Of a stretch of 64,000 nt of DNA, positions 1 to 12,926 are shown piece after piece. The position numbers and the translations under genes were made by a program. This DNA is from Clarkia xantiana subsp. parviflora (taxonomy: Eukaryota; Streptophyta; Magnoliopsida; Myrtales; Onagraceae): assembly GCA_036873135.1 (NCBI GenBank), contig JAPTYO010000015.1:11697683-11761682 (forward strand), in the 5' to 3' direction. The notes beneath the pieces were generated by a model. It was not told the DNA's origin. It did not search any database and saw nothing but the letters and a program-made list of their open reading frames with translations. Each line of letters begins with the position of its first letter. The first letter of the stretch is position 1.

Positions 1-2159
1 ATCCTCGACTCCCATCCGAGGATTTGCTTAAAGTTGGAAATTCCAACTTTACATGCTTATTTTCGTAATTACAATTAAAAATATGCCTACTTAGCAAAAC
101 AACTCGAGGATGTTTCCTCTTTTATGGTTTGTTGACGAAAAAGGGCTCACGCGTCTGATCACAATGATTAAGACGACAACAGACCTATTCGAAGCAGATA
201 ATAAAGAAGGAAACTTTCCGAAAGAACCCGAGGCATTTGATGACAGATTCATTGATATGCTGAAAAGCTTGGCAACCCCCGGCAACAAAAGGTCTAAACT
301 ATGATCCGGTGCGATAACCACCATGATAATTGTACCTTCTAGGTACGACTCGATTATGACGACCTGTTCATCATCATTCTTCGTCGAGACTGCTTCAAGT
401 TTGAGATCTGAGACCCCAGTATTGTTTATGTTGGTTTTCCTATTGTTCAATTTTTTATGTTTGAATTCTGGTTATTATTGTTTCGGATTCATTGAATAAA
501 GTAGTTACCATTCGATTCGAAATGAGTTCTGCTTATCAAGATTAATCGACTCGGCTAGAAACAAGATCGATCTGAAATATAACTAAACTGAAGCGATAAG
601 GCTATTGGAAATGACTGGATCAAACAACTCCATATATCTTCTCCTACATCCAATTCTTTGAGTAAAATCATAATGCCAATAAAATCCATTGATTGCGTAA
701 CTCTAAGAATGAACTGGTTATATATCTTTCTTAATTATTAGTACTCCATTGAATGAAATAATTAGTAATGATGATCATGAGCGAAACCGATTGGATTAAA
801 TTGAATTAGTTTCAGAAATGGAACGATTTAAACCTTTGTTAAATAACGCCGCGCGCGTGTGGACCTCGAAAGACGAAACACATCGTTTCAAAATACGAAT
901 TTAATGATGAAGTGTTTTGATGATTAAGTGTTGAATTTTCGTTTGCGTTCCTTTTGAAACAACTTACTGATACAATTACATCGGAAAGAAGTATGCCTTA
1001 TAAGCTACCATGACCTTCTAAAAGTATCAGTTGACGCATAGGGTGAAAACCTAATATGCTCAGTTCGGAGATGGGATGAATTCCCTAAGATAAGTTTGCA
1101 AACGAAGAAGGATAAAGTCGGTTAAAAGATTTTCCTTCCATACGCCTTGAACGATAAGTCAGGCTAGGCATTCAAATCAAATGACACACTTCAAGCAGCA
1201 AAGTTCGTAAACATAATGTTTGAGTCAATCTATCAGAACGTTCCCGATGGGATGAAAGAAGATGATTCACATTTATGTAAAACACGTCGCCATAAAAGCT
1301 AAAGAATGATAATGAGTTAAATCATATCATCATGCGACATTGATGTACGCATTAAACATGTATATAAACCAATAGTACGATAACTGCTCTTAGAAATACC
1401 TGTTTAAAGATTGGGAAAATGGTGTCGTGGTCGAACATGAGACATTTCATCACTTGAGGACGAATTTCCAATGCATGGTCATTTTTCAAACTAATATAGT
1501 TTTGATCGAACCGGAGTAGGTTTACACTGACAATCAGGTCCCACTTACTTCAAGTGGGAGATTTGAACCGGCAACACCAGTGAATGACATGGAAAATGAT
1601 AATGGAAACATTTTATTAGTAAATCCAGTGGGAGGAATAAACCCTACCATATGAAATCACTGTTGCTGCTGAGACGAATCAAGTAGAACCTGATAGTCAA
1701 ATTGGTGAACCGGTAATGTCACAACTACCTATACTACCCATTGTTTCTAGTGGGAGTGGATCCGACCAACTTGGTTCCAGGTCCTAGTGATCAAGGAATT
1801 AATCTAGGAAGTATAACCCCGAGACCGAGAGGTCGTCTTAGGAAAGTTGTAGGTCAATGTTCAAACCCTGCTCTTATTCTCAGTGGGAGTGATGCTCCGA
1901 TAAGAGTCATTATTCCGAGTGGGAGAAACGTTCGGACTCAAGATGGGATTAACTATCCTAGACGAAAGTCAAAGGCATTGAACTTCTCCCAAGAAGTGTC
2001 CTACGAGAAGGGTGAAAATCTCACTCTAACGGTTGTTGACGAACATTGGAAAGGCCTCGAGTGGGGAAATAGAGGAAAATAATAAAAGAGAAAGATCGGT
2101 TAAATGAAAGCCATTATAGTCTATAGTTGATTTACCTGCTAACCACAGGGGGCACAAGG

Positions 2160-3561
2160 ATACGGCGAGTCCTGAAAGAAGGCTCACCACTGATGGAATA
2201 GGTCGGGCAATACAAAGCTCGACTAATTGCGAAAGGATATACCCAACTTCACGGAGTGGACTTTGACGAAATAAACTCATCAACTGTGCGTAAAACCACG
2301 ATTAGGGACAGTTATGGTCCAGGTCGCAGGTCTCGGTCTCGAGATGCACCAAATGAATGTAAAGACCGCGTTCCTCAACGGAAACCTGGAGGAAGAGATC
2401 TACACGGAGCAACCAGAGGGTTTCATTACTCCTGGTAACAAACGTAAAGTTTGTAAACTCCAAAGGTCCATTTACGGTCTTAAACAATCGTCTCGGCAAT
2501 GGTACGTAGATTCCACGAGGAAATCGTAGGAAACGGATTCGTGAATCTTCACGAGGATCCGTGCGTGTATTATAAGACCTCCAGGTCTAAGTATTTCATC
2601 TTAACCTTATACGTGGACGAGATACTCATTGCCGCAAACGATGTAAGTATTATGAACAAGTCAAAGTCCTGGTTGGCATCTGTGCTCGAGATGAAAGTCA
2701 TGGGAGAAGCCACGTACATCTTAGGCATTAAAATTGCTAGAGCTACCCGGAAATTATGTCTATCTCAAGAAGGCAATATCAACAAATTGTTGAAAAGGTT
2801 CAGATTAAAAGATGCCAAACCCGTGGATACGCCGGTGGTGTTTGGGTGCGCACTGTCGAAACGTGATGGCCCCAAGAACCTGGCAGAGCGAGAACAGATG
2901 AAGGGTGCAGAGTATTTGAGGATGGTCGGTAGTCTCATGTACACCATGCAATGCACCTGTCTGGACATCTGTTAAGTCGTGGGCCTAGTAGCATGATTCC
3001 AATCAGATCCTAGCTATGAACATTTGTAGGATGTAAAACGAATTATTCGTTATCTGAAAGGTACTGCCGACTACGCACTGTGCTATGAGGGCAATATGTT
3101 AGAATTGACCGGTTATAGTGATGCCGACCATGGTGTTGATCCAGATGATTGTAAGTTGACCACAGGAGGTGTGTTTCTCCTTGCCAATGCCGTCATTTCA
3201 TGGACAAGCAAGAAGCAAACCTGTGTCGCGCTGTCTACGATGGAAACGGAATTCGTTGCTCTCTCCAAAAACGCACAGGAAGCGGTCTGGCTGAAAAGGC
3301 TTCTTACTGCACTGCCTGTGACAAAGACGTTAGTAAACCCGTCGTGGTATACTCTGACAGTCAGGTAGCTATCGCTGCAGTTAAGAATCCAAAGTACCAT
3401 AGTAGGACTAAACACATTGATGTGAAATATTTTTATGCTAAATTTACGGTGGAAGATAATACAATCACTTTGGAATACTTTTCCACTTATAACATGGATG
3501 CGGACCCATTAACTAAACCACTACGCAGGGAGATATTCGAAAAGCATGTAAAAATTGCTTA
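2160..3561 (+). pseudogene. Copia-1 reverse transcriptase and RNase H remnant
   Basis: Reverse transcriptase and RNase H end of a copia polyprotein, broken into at least four frame segments. Readable copia signatures in order are YKARLIAKGYTQ near 2210-2245, LEMHQMNVKTAFLNGNLEEE near 2335-2400, IYGLKQSSRQW near 2470, YVDEILIA near 2610, and MGEATYILGIKI near 2700. RNase H signatures follow: GYSDADHGVD at 3111-3140, SWTSKKQTCVALSTMETEF near 3200, and HSRTKHIDVKYF near 3400. The catalytic YVDD box reads YVDE, a change expected to abolish polymerase activity. Stops and frame changes occur near 2527, 2973 and 3300. No function is expected. The product would act with a cognate Gag and integrase in cytoplasmic particles if it were intact. 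Confidence 0.9.
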
Positions 3562-3934
3562 GATTGCGTAGTGTTTAAAAGTGGCATGTATCTGTGATAA
3601 CATTTTGATAATTTAAAGTTACGTTTTTAATAAAATAGAGAATTACAATCAAGTTTATTATCCATAGACGTCATAATGTTTGAATACATCAGATTTACGG
3701 TCTATAAACTAAGTCGTAGGAGGACGCAATCATCTGCCAAACTATGTCGAATATGGGCCTTACCTAGTCACACAGGTAATGTCGTCTTGCGATTGAGGGA
3801 GGCCTCTACCAAGCAAGGCTGGCTAAGAATCGGGGGATAAACCTGATTACGCAAGACAATTATCTAGTCTCGACGTAACTCGACATGATCTTCGTTTTTC
3901 CAAATCGTCATGATGAACTCAGATCCACTTTATT

Positions 3935-4332
3935 CCTACTATATATATGAGGTGTTAGGGGTTTTACTAGGGTTAATCATAATTCCTCTCTAGTGGTGAT
4001 TTGAGAGAAAACTCTTCCCTCATAACCACCATAGTTCAGCCGAAACACCACCACCACCAAGGGTGTGCCAATTTTCCTTCGGGCAAACACTCCGGAGATC
4101 CGTCCCTTGTCAAGAATCGATTTGAGGCTTTGCTGTGGAGAATATACCGCGTAGGGCTTCCTTAACAAGAACCTCTACGGGTGCCGACCGGAGGACCGTG
4201 AACTTCCTGCGGTAGGATCTTGGGACTACGAACTCCGTCTGAGGTATGTGCGAATCCTCCGCTGCGTAATATCGATTACTAGCATGTACCATGTTTATAG
4301 TATCTGTAGTGATTACTCCCCATAATCTAACA
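3935..4332 (+). repeat. Copia-1 3' LTR remnant (R/U5 part)
   Basis: This stretch is the approximate reverse complement of 4950-5345, part of the Copia-2 LTR, and ends TAATCTAACA, the family's LTR terminus. It contains the TATA-like run TACTATATATATGAGG near 3938. The outer U3 part and the polypurine tract are missing. The junction with the internal region lies near 3925-3935, so a deletion rather than the normal 3' UTR-PPT-U3 order is present. Confidence 0.8.
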
Positions 4333-4525
4333 AAAGCTTCTTCAATCTGATCGATGGATGAATCTCCGGGGTGAATTACTTGATTTAATTCAGCACCTAA
4401 TCTTGGTGATGTTTGGTTCGGCCAAACCCTTTATGTATAAGGAGAGGGGATTTCTTTTCTGACAAATAAAAGGGATAGAGTGACCAACCCCAATAAATCT
4501 CTAACACCTCCTATTTATAAGAGGA
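4333..4525 (-). repeat. Relic of an older copia LTR, inverted (left half)
   Basis: The order of short motifs follows the Copia-2 LTR at low identity: a GATCGAT box, a TTCGGCC box, GTGACCAACCCC, then CTAACACCTCCTATTTATAAGAGGAG, of which the last part is a minus-strand TATA region near 4511-4520. It is in minus orientation, tail to tail with the end of Copia-1. The 5-bp GAGGA at 4521-4525 is one target-site copy of the solo LTR that splits this relic. The other half continues at 14537. Family assignment is inferred from motif order. Confidence 0.5.
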
Positions 4526-4949
4526 TGTAAACACCTAATTTTGGACCACGCACGACACGCATGACATGTGGCGCTCTGAATGAGGAAATGTCTAAATATG
4601 GCAAGTCGAGAAGCTTCCAAGAATGCTCTAGCATATATTAGGATATTATATGTATTTGGAATAAATCAATATTTACTGTTTGAATAAATTAGCATTTATT
4701 GTTAGAATAAATCAGTATTTATAGTTAGAATAAATCAACAATATTTATTTCCTAGTTAGAATAGTCACTAGGTATTATAAATAGAGTTGTAATTTACATT
4801 GTAAAGGGGGACACAGAAAAAAAGAGACATAAAATAACACATTTGGAAAAAGAAAACCAGTAATAAAAAAATCCAATTTTCGATATTTGTGCCATAATCA
4901 TTTCTTTTCCCGGTGGAACCACCACCACCTTTCCTCCCTTCATTCATCG

Positions 4950-5548
4950 TGTTAGATTACGGGGAGTAATCCCTGCGGATACTCAAAACAAGGTACATAC
5001 TAGTAATTGGAATTACGCAGCGGAAGATTCGCACATAACTTTAAGATGATCCGTAGACCCGAGATCTTCTCAGGAGGGAGTTCACGATCCTCCGGTCGGG
5101 ACCCGTAGAGGTTCTTGTTAGAGAAGTCCTACGCGGTACAAGCTCCACAGCAAAGCCTTTGATCGATTCTTGGCACGGGGACAGATCTCTGGAGTGTTTG
5201 CTTGGAAAGCAAATTGGCACACCTTGGGTGAGGGGTTCGGCCGAAATACCTAGTTGTGGGGTGGAGGGTTTTTCTCTCTAAAACACTCTGATGAGGGAAT
5301 AGTGATTAACCCTAAACTTCCCCTAACACCGTGTATTTATAGGAGGAGCAAAGTGGACAAAAGTCCACTTTGCTCACACCATTATTTCAGTCGGCCATGC
5401 ATAGGGGAGGCCCATAATTTGGGCCTCTCATGTCAATTGGGATTTAGGTCTAGCCCGATTACCCTAATGTGATATTTACCTAATTTCCTTAGGTAAACTA
5501 TACATATTATGGGCTACCAATGACAGCGCCCATCACCATATGCTTATA
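4950..5548 (-). repeat. Copia-2 3' LTR
   Basis: Begins TGTTAGATTACGG in plus reading and ends ATATGCTTATA, where the partner LTR ends ATATGCTTACA. The terminal CA has therefore mutated to TA at the edge next to the polypurine tract. The minus-strand TATA region CTATAAATACAC lies near 5331-5342. It is flanked on the outside by target-site copy CATCG at 4945-4949. Confidence 0.92.
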
Positions 5549-5560
5549 GCTCCCACTCGC
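5549..5560 (-). other. Copia-2 polypurine tract
   Basis: Minus-strand purine run GAGTGGGAGC directly abuts the inner edge of the 3' LTR. This is the position and wording typical of the plus-strand primer of copia elements. Confidence 0.75.
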
Positions 5561-6715
5561 CGGAATGGGAGGGTGCCTGTTAATGTATTGTCGTCCAAAT
5601 CTGCATCAACATTTAACTCCTTCGATCTGCTCCTTGCATCCGAATAGTTCATACGAGGTTTTCCGTGCGACTGGCGGATACAACGGGCATCGTGCTACTC
5701 ATCTGTTAGGAGTATTATAGCACACGCGGAACGTTGATTCCTTTTTTTTCCAATCAACCTATTATAAACAATATTTATATTGTACCGCGTTGTATCCTAG
5801 GTCAACTGTTAATTCTCCTTTTGCCTAGTTTCCAAATAGGAACACTTCTCCAAGGCATCCGTACAAGTATTCACAACCTTCAACTAATATCCGGTTGGTG
5901 GCCACCTAGTGAATACAAGAGTCGGTGAATTACAGGTAAACTTGACCATCCCCATTGCTCATATCCTTAGTCAGACCCAACCGGTTTCCGAAGACGTGGT
6001 CACCGGGCCTTTCTGTTCAGCACTACGCTCGTACGCCGGGAAGCGAGCATTGGGCCTGACCTTAGATATGAGTTCCGAGTCCGTGAGGATACTTTAGGTG
6101 CCCCTTCATAAGGCTCCTGCGGTCAATCACACGCTCGAGGTGAAAAAATTTGCGCCCGCCAGAATCACGAGGATTCCCTCCTAGCACGCGTAGTATGAAC
6201 CTTAAACCGAGCTGTGACCCCGTGGTCGAATGTGGCACACGTAGTATGAAGCACGCGTTGATAGAATACCTAAACCTTTTGGGTTGACAGGAAAGGGATA
6301 TGTCAATCATGCTATCACAGATTCTCATCTGGCCCAGAATGTGGTTAAATGATGAACGAAGTTCATCACGGCGATATGCAAAACGAAGATCATGTCGAGT
6401 TACTTCGAAACTAGATACTCGTCTTCCTTAATCAGGTTTATCCCCCTGACTCTTACCCAGTCTTGCTTGGTAGAGGCCTCCCTCCACCGCAAGACTACCT
6501 CACATGTGTGACTAGGTAAGGCCCACATTCGACATAGTTTGGCAGAGGATTGCGTCCTCCTACGACTTAGTTAATAGACCGTAAATCTGATGTAATCAAA
6601 ACATTATGACGTCGATTGATCATAAACTCAGCTGCAATTCTTTCGCTTACAAAATGTAACTTTCTAATATCAAAATGTTATCACATATACATGACATTTC
6701 TAGACCCTACGCAAT

Positions 6716-8135
6716 CCAAGCAGTTTTACATGCTTTTCGAATATGTCCCTACGTAGTGGTTTAGTTAATGGGTCCGCAATCATATTATTAGTGGAAAAGT
6801 ATTCCATAGTGATTATATTGTCTACTACCATTAAAATTTAGCATGGAATTATTTCTCATCAATGTGTTTGGTCCTACTATGGTACTTCGGATTCTTAATT
6901 GCCGCAATGGCTGCTTGACTGTCAAAGAAGACCTTCACGGGTTTATTCTCAACATCACCACCAAGCAATGCAGTTAGAAGCCTTTTGAGCCATACCGCTT
7001 CCTGTGCATTCTTAGAGAGAGCTACGAATTCTGATTTCATCGTGGACAGCGCGACTTAGGTTTTGCTTCTTGCTCGTCCATGAAATGGCGGCATTAGCAA
7101 GGAGGAATGCTCCTTATGTGGTGGATTTATGATCATCCGGATCGCCACCACGGTCGGCGTCAATGTAATCGGTCATTTCTAACTTCCTGCCCTCATATCA
7201 TAGTTCGTAGTCGGCAGTACCTTTTTAGATAACGAGTTATTCGCTTTATAGTATTTGAATGTTGATGGCCAGGATCTGATAAGAAACGTGCTACTAGGCC
7301 TACGACGTAACAGATATCCGGACGGGTGCATTGCATGACGTAGGACTAACTATCGACCATGCTAAAACATCCTGCACCCTTTATCTGTTCATGCTCTGCC
7401 AGGTTCTTGGGGCCTTCATGTTTTGACAGTGCGCACCCAAACAACATTGGCGTTTCCACGGATTTTGGCATCTTGTAATCTGAATCTTTTAAACAATTTG
7501 TTGATATAAGCTTCTTGAGATAGACATGATTTCCGGGTAGCTCGATCTCTGGCAGTATAAATGCCTAAGATATACGTGGCCTCTCCCATGTCCTTCATCT
7601 CAAATACATATGCCAACCAGGGCTTTGACTTATTCATAAATCTCATGTCGTTTACAGCAATAAGTATGTCGTCCACGCATAATGTTAAGATGACATACTT
7701 AGACCGGAGGTCTTATAATACACGCACAGATCCTCATGAATATTAACAAATCTGTTTCCTACGATTTCCTCGTGGAATTTGCGATATCATTGCCGAGACG
7801 ACTGTTTAAGACCATAGATGGACCTTTGGAGTTTGCAAGCTTTACGTTCGTTACCAGGAGTAATGAAACCTCTGGTTGCTCCATGTAGATCTCTTTCTCC
7901 AAATTTCCGAGGAGGAATGCTGTCTTAATACTCATTTGGTGAGGTTCGTAACCGAAACCTGCGACTAGGACCATGAATGGCCCTGCACTTTCGTTTTACG
8001 CACATGTGGTGAGTATGTTTGGTCAAAGTCCACTCCGGGAAGTTAGGTATAACCTTTTCGCAACGAGTCGAGCTATGTATCACTCGACCTTTTCCATCAG
8101 TGGTGAGCCTTCTTTCAGGGCTCACCATATCCTTA
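6716..8135 (-). pseudogene. Copia-2 reverse transcriptase and RNase H remnant
   Basis: Read on the minus strand, RT starts near 8130. The block HQMSIKTAFLLGNLEKEIY lies near 7930-7870. VDDILIAVND near 7675 retains the VDD of the catalytic box, unlike Copia-1. FEMKDMGEATYILGIY follows near 7600. RNase H gives EFVALSKNAQEAVWLKRLL near 7035-6975 and KNPKYHSRTKHIDEK near 6890-6850. Several stops and frame changes separate these segments. It is the same family as Copia-1 and is equally non-functional. Confidence 0.88.
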
Positions 8136-11100
8136 TGCCCCTGTGGTTAGCAGGTAAATCAACTATTGACTTTAATGGCTTTCATTCAGGCGATCTCTCT
8201 CATTTATTATTTTCCTCCATTTCTCCACTTGAGGTCTTTCCAATGCAGTGCAACAGTTGTTAGAGTGAGAACATCACTCTTCTAGATGGGGTACTTCTTT
8301 GGAGAAGTTCGACGCCTTTGACTTTCGTCTAGGCTTGATTGTCCCTTCTTTGAGTCTTAACGTCTCTTTCACTCGAAATAATGCCTCTTATCGGAGCATT
8401 TTTTCCAATTGGGATCAATTCTCCCACTCGAGATGATGCTTCTTATCGGTGCATCACTTCTATTGGGTACAAGAAGAGTGCTTTAACCATAACCGACAAC
8501 TTTCCTTATACGACTTCTCGGTCTCAGAATTTTACTTCCAAGATGAATTCCTTGATCACTATGATCTGGAACCAAGTTTTTCGGATCACTCCCACTGGGA
8601 ACAATGGGTAGTATAGGTAGTTGAGGCATCCCCGGTTTAGCATTACGATAATCAGGTTCAACTTAATTCGTCTCAACAGCAACAGTGATTTCGTGTGGAA
8701 GGAGTTTATCCTCCCACTAGATTTATAATGAAAATGTTCCCATTATCATTTACCATGTCATTCACTTGAGTTGCTGGTTCAAAACTCTCCTACTCGAATT
8801 AACTGGGACCTGATGTAAGTAATATTCTCTTCCGTCGGATCAAGACTCATTGTACTGAAACCGTCAATGCATCGGAAAGTTCGTCCTCAAGTATGTAATG
8901 TCTCATGTTCGATCACGACACCATTTTCTAGCTGTAAACATGTACTTTCAAAGAGTAGTTCGCATACTCTTATTCTAGATACTTGTTTAATGCGCAAATT
9001 AATGTCGCATGGTGATATGATTTAATTCGTTGTCACTCTTCAGCCTTTTTATGGTGGCGTGTCGTACCGATTTCAGTGGAACACAATTATACATGAACGT
9101 TAATCACTATTATCCCTTAGAAAACAGCTGATTAAGTGACTCTAACATTATGTTTATAAAATATGCGTCAGAAGTGTGTGATTTGATTTGAATTCCTAGC
9201 CTGACTTTTCGTTTAAGGCGTACGGAAGGAAAATCGTTTAACCGACTTCATCCTTCTTCGTTTGCAAACTTATCTCAGAGATTTTATCCCATCTCCGAAC
9301 TGAGCATTTCAGGTTTTCACCTTATGCGTCAGTTGATACTTTTACAAGGTCGTGGTAGCTTCTGAAGCCTACTTCTTACCGATGTAAATGGTATCAATAT
9401 GTTGTTTCCAAGGGAATGCAAACGAAACATCATCACATCATCATTCAGACACTTTATCATTAAATTCGTATTTTGAAATGATGTGTTCCGTCTATCGAGG
9501 TCCACTTACGCGTAGCGCTTTTCATCGAAGTTTTAACCCTTGGTTAAATCGTTTCATTTCTGAATTTAATTTAATTTAATCCAATCGGTTTCACACATGA
9601 TCATCATTACAGATTATTTCATTCAATGGAGTACTAACAAATAAGAAATACTAAACTTTCGATCTATCTACGCAATTGATGTGTATGTTCAGTTAAATTT
9701 CCCGACTGAGATGACGGAGTACGTGAATCATTTCGACCACTTTTACCTGACCGAAATTTCGTTTCGGATCGATCCCTCTTAACCGGGTCGATTAATTTTG
9801 ACAAGTAGATCACATTTCGAATCGAACAGAAACTACTTTATTCAATAAATCCGAATCTCAAAATAACCAAAATTTTAATAACCCAAAAAACAATAAATGA
9901 CAATGGTAGGGTTCTTGATCTGAAGATCGCGTATTCGATCCATGATTGTCGCATAGATAGTCGAGAACTTTAAGTCATATTGAACATCACATCTAAGTAA
10001 TTCACGAGTGAATTAAATCAAATGATATGTGTCTGTATAAAACGTTTTACAGCTTCATACACATGACCTACGTGGCGTACTAGACACGCACTTTATCAAC
10101 ATGGTTTAACTCAACGGATTATCGTATAAGACATTTATGGTCCAGTTCTCTCTATAATATGCGGATCATGGTTGATTTCTTTCGAACGCAGTATGGTGAG
10201 CAGAGAAGGTTTCCCTTTTACTGCTATGGTTACTGTACTTGATTAGGCTCAAGGTCATTGAGTCCTGAAAATATCAGACAACCATATACATCTTTTCTAT
10301 GTTGAATTTTCATTCTGAGGAGCCGATGTTGGTTTTACGCCAACATCCATGAAAAGAGAGAAGACCATCATGTTTAACCGAAACGTTTAGCTTTTGCATC
10401 CTTGCTTCCACCGAGGCGGATGCGAAGGGTTACTAAGCTGAAACATTGCCTGGTTACAATTAAAGTCTTCTTCAACCCCCATTTACTAAGGTTGAATGTA
10501 TCATCACATATGCGTTCAGATCATCAAGGAACCTACTCCCATGCTTGGTGAAACAAATTATTCAATTCTTCTCTCATTGTCAAAATCATACAGACTACTA
10601 TATTCATCTGTAGTTGTCCTCTCTACTTTTCGGAATCGTAGTAGAGAGTTCAACACGTACTCCTTTTATTCATCATGATTCATACCATCAAGATTGCGTG
10701 AAATATCGAATCGCACTAAATTAACCAATTCATACTAACACCTCGATGATTATGCAAAAATCAGGGAGACAATAACATTTTAAGAAAGAATTGCATACAT
10801 CAGATATCTATTAAGATTGAATCCGAAAAATAATGATTCCCCAGTCATCAAAACCAACCGACCACCAGTAAACCAATGGAAGATGGCTACGAAAGAGTTC
10901 ACATTACCGCCGTTTTCAATCCAATAGATCTGTCTGTTAAAACGGTTTTAAACGCAAATTACCGGAACGGGAATTTTAAAATAAGCATACCCGATCTTGG
11001 CTTTCCCAAGGCCCTTTGTATTTTGGAAAATATTCCGATGAATTCACTCATGCATATATAATTCTACTATCCATGAAATTATCATATGCTAGTAACATTC

Positions 11101-11489
11101 ATCATACAAACCACACACATGCTTACGCGTCATGCGTCTAATGTTCCGAGGAACTCATGCTTGCATACATAATTCTACTTCCAAGTAAATAATTAAATGC
11201 GTCTACATCCTCAACATTCTGGCATACGTGTCAAACATGAATCATTCACATCCATCATACATATTTGGCGACTGGTTTTGGATTTTAAAATAATTTTAAA
11301 CAATAGGGGCTGATTTGCAGTTCATGCTTATATTCAATTACGCAACATTCTAGACATGAATCCTAGGCATTTCCAACGATCACAGCATGTCTATCCTAGT
11401 GCGCATTCCATATATTTAACCAGGGCTCCCCCCACAGCCTGCAATACCCAGTTAGCTTGACTAAGTCGAGACAACATTTCTAATCATGC

Positions 11490-11548
<59 letters not shown>
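11490..11548. repeat. (TA)n microsatellite
   Basis: An almost perfect TA dinucleotide run of about 28 units inside Copia-2. A second shorter run is at about 12197-12224. Confidence 0.95.
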
Positions 11549-11549
<1 letters not shown>

Positions 11550-11754
11550 AATAATAAACAATTGCAATTCAGCCCTCTAATTAGTCTAGTCCCAAAAACT
11601 TGTATCTCTGAGATCCATCCTCATAATCGAAACAATGCATAAAGGTTAGAAACCCTATAAGCACTGTGTAGTCCATTTAGAGGTTCAAAAACATTTGGAT
11701 TTTAAAACTTGACCATCTTATTTTATTTAATTGACTTGAATTTGGTTTTGAAAA

Positions 11755-12060
11755 TCATTTCGGTTCAGTCAATTTTGGTTCTTTTGGTCTGGTTTGGTTC
11801 GGTTCAGAAAATCCGGTTCGGTCCGGTCCGGAAAATCCGGTTCGGTTCGGTTCGGCAAATCCGGTTCTGTTCGGTCCAGTTTTAAATTTTAAGATTTGGT
11901 TCAGTCCGAACCGATCCAATAAAATAAGGTTCGGTTCAACACACAAAATCAGTTTCGTTAGATCCACTTAATTACCCCGGTTCGACCCGACCCGACTAGG
12001 TCGAACCGATTGAGAAAACCCGGTTCGATTTAAATCCGTCTTGGTTTGACATATTGGACC
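11755..12060. repeat. GGTTCGG-rich degenerate tandem block
   Basis: Repeated words CCGGTTCGG, GGTCCGG and GGAAAATCC recur about every 20-30 bp, especially 11795-11880. The 70-codon minus-strand open frame over it is a product of the repeat. Such blocks often come from termini of hAT-type elements, but no matching terminal repeat or 8-bp duplication was seen here. Confidence 0.5.
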
Positions 12061-12189
12061 GGCCCAATAATTAATATTTCAAAGGTTTGGCCGAAATGTT
12101 TACTTGTGGCCCAAGTAGGATTTTAAAGTCCAAAAAATATTTAACTTAGCCACCAAGTAAGATTAATTATATAAAATAATTTCCAATAT

Positions 12190-12227
<38 letters not shown>

Positions 12228-12906
12228 TGACCGTATTAAAACATATATATATATTTATTGTTAAGATTCTATCTTTAAGATTAAATCTATCAACAATATA
12301 TATATATATGAAAAAATCAGCACAATATACAATATATATATTTATTTATTGTCAGGATCTTAAATAGGGTAACAAATATACTGACAATATATTTTCACAA
12401 TCTTTTAGGCAATTAAATCTATCAATAATATCTTTAACCCTATTAAATATTTAGATATATTGATAGTTATATATATTTCTATATATTAATGTGAATCTAT
12501 CATAATGTTCCCAATAATAGATATATTATTACCTTAATTAAAAATTAAAATATGGTAAACAATATAATTTAAAAATTTCGGCCGAAATATGTCCCTTTGT
12601 GATTAAGAAATTTAAAAACTTTACCTTGTAATTCACCTGGGGTTTCGGCACAAACACTAAAATTGGGAACAAGTGGTCAAATTTTAAGATCAAATTTTAG
12701 TAAGATCTACAATCCAATGTTCGATTTTGATAAATATCACATTTTTCTTGAAGATCATGAACATCAAATTAACCAAGAACGTCATGAAAATTTCGGATTC
12801 TCCAACAACCCCAAAAACTCGAAAAGAATTTAAACATTTCTTTTAAAAATTTCGGTTTTTAATTTTAAACTTCAAGAACACCAATTTATCAAAATCATGA
12901 ACTCCT

Positions 12907-12926
12907 AACACAGGCTCTGTTACCAC
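12907..12926 (-). other. Copia-2 primer binding site (initiator tRNA-Met type)
   Basis: Minus-strand TGGTAACAGAGCC starts one base inside the 5' LTR edge. It matches the widespread TGGTATCAGAGCC primer site complementary to initiator tRNA-Met, with one mismatch. Confidence 0.85.

Larger units (their letters stand above)
1..4332 (+). mobile_element. Copia-1: decayed Ty1/copia element, left end outside the window
   Basis: Plus-strand copia element whose 5' LTR lies off the left edge. Blocks of it match the minus-strand Copia-2 element: the stretch near 480-560 matches the reverse complement near 9780-9850, and 3545-3925 matches the reverse complement of about 6340-6720, so both are members of one family. 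Positions 1-2150 correspond to the gag/integrase part but are full of stops. A short open segment at 110-304 (64 codons) has no domain I recognise. RT and RNase H are readable at 2160-3561. After about 3925 the homology jumps directly into the middle of the LTR, so the end of the 3' UTR, the polypurine tract and the LTR start are deleted. Superfamily is certain. A Tork-like lineage is only a guess from the RT and RNase H wording. Confidence 0.85.
8136..12906 (-). other. Copia-2 gag/integrase region, decayed beyond reading
   Basis: Expected position of gag, protease and integrase between PBS and RT. Parts of 8140-10300 match Copia-1 positions 1-2200 in reverse complement. I could not follow any domain for more than about 20 codons. 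It contains simple-sequence and AT-rich blocks that are listed separately. Confidence 0.5.
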
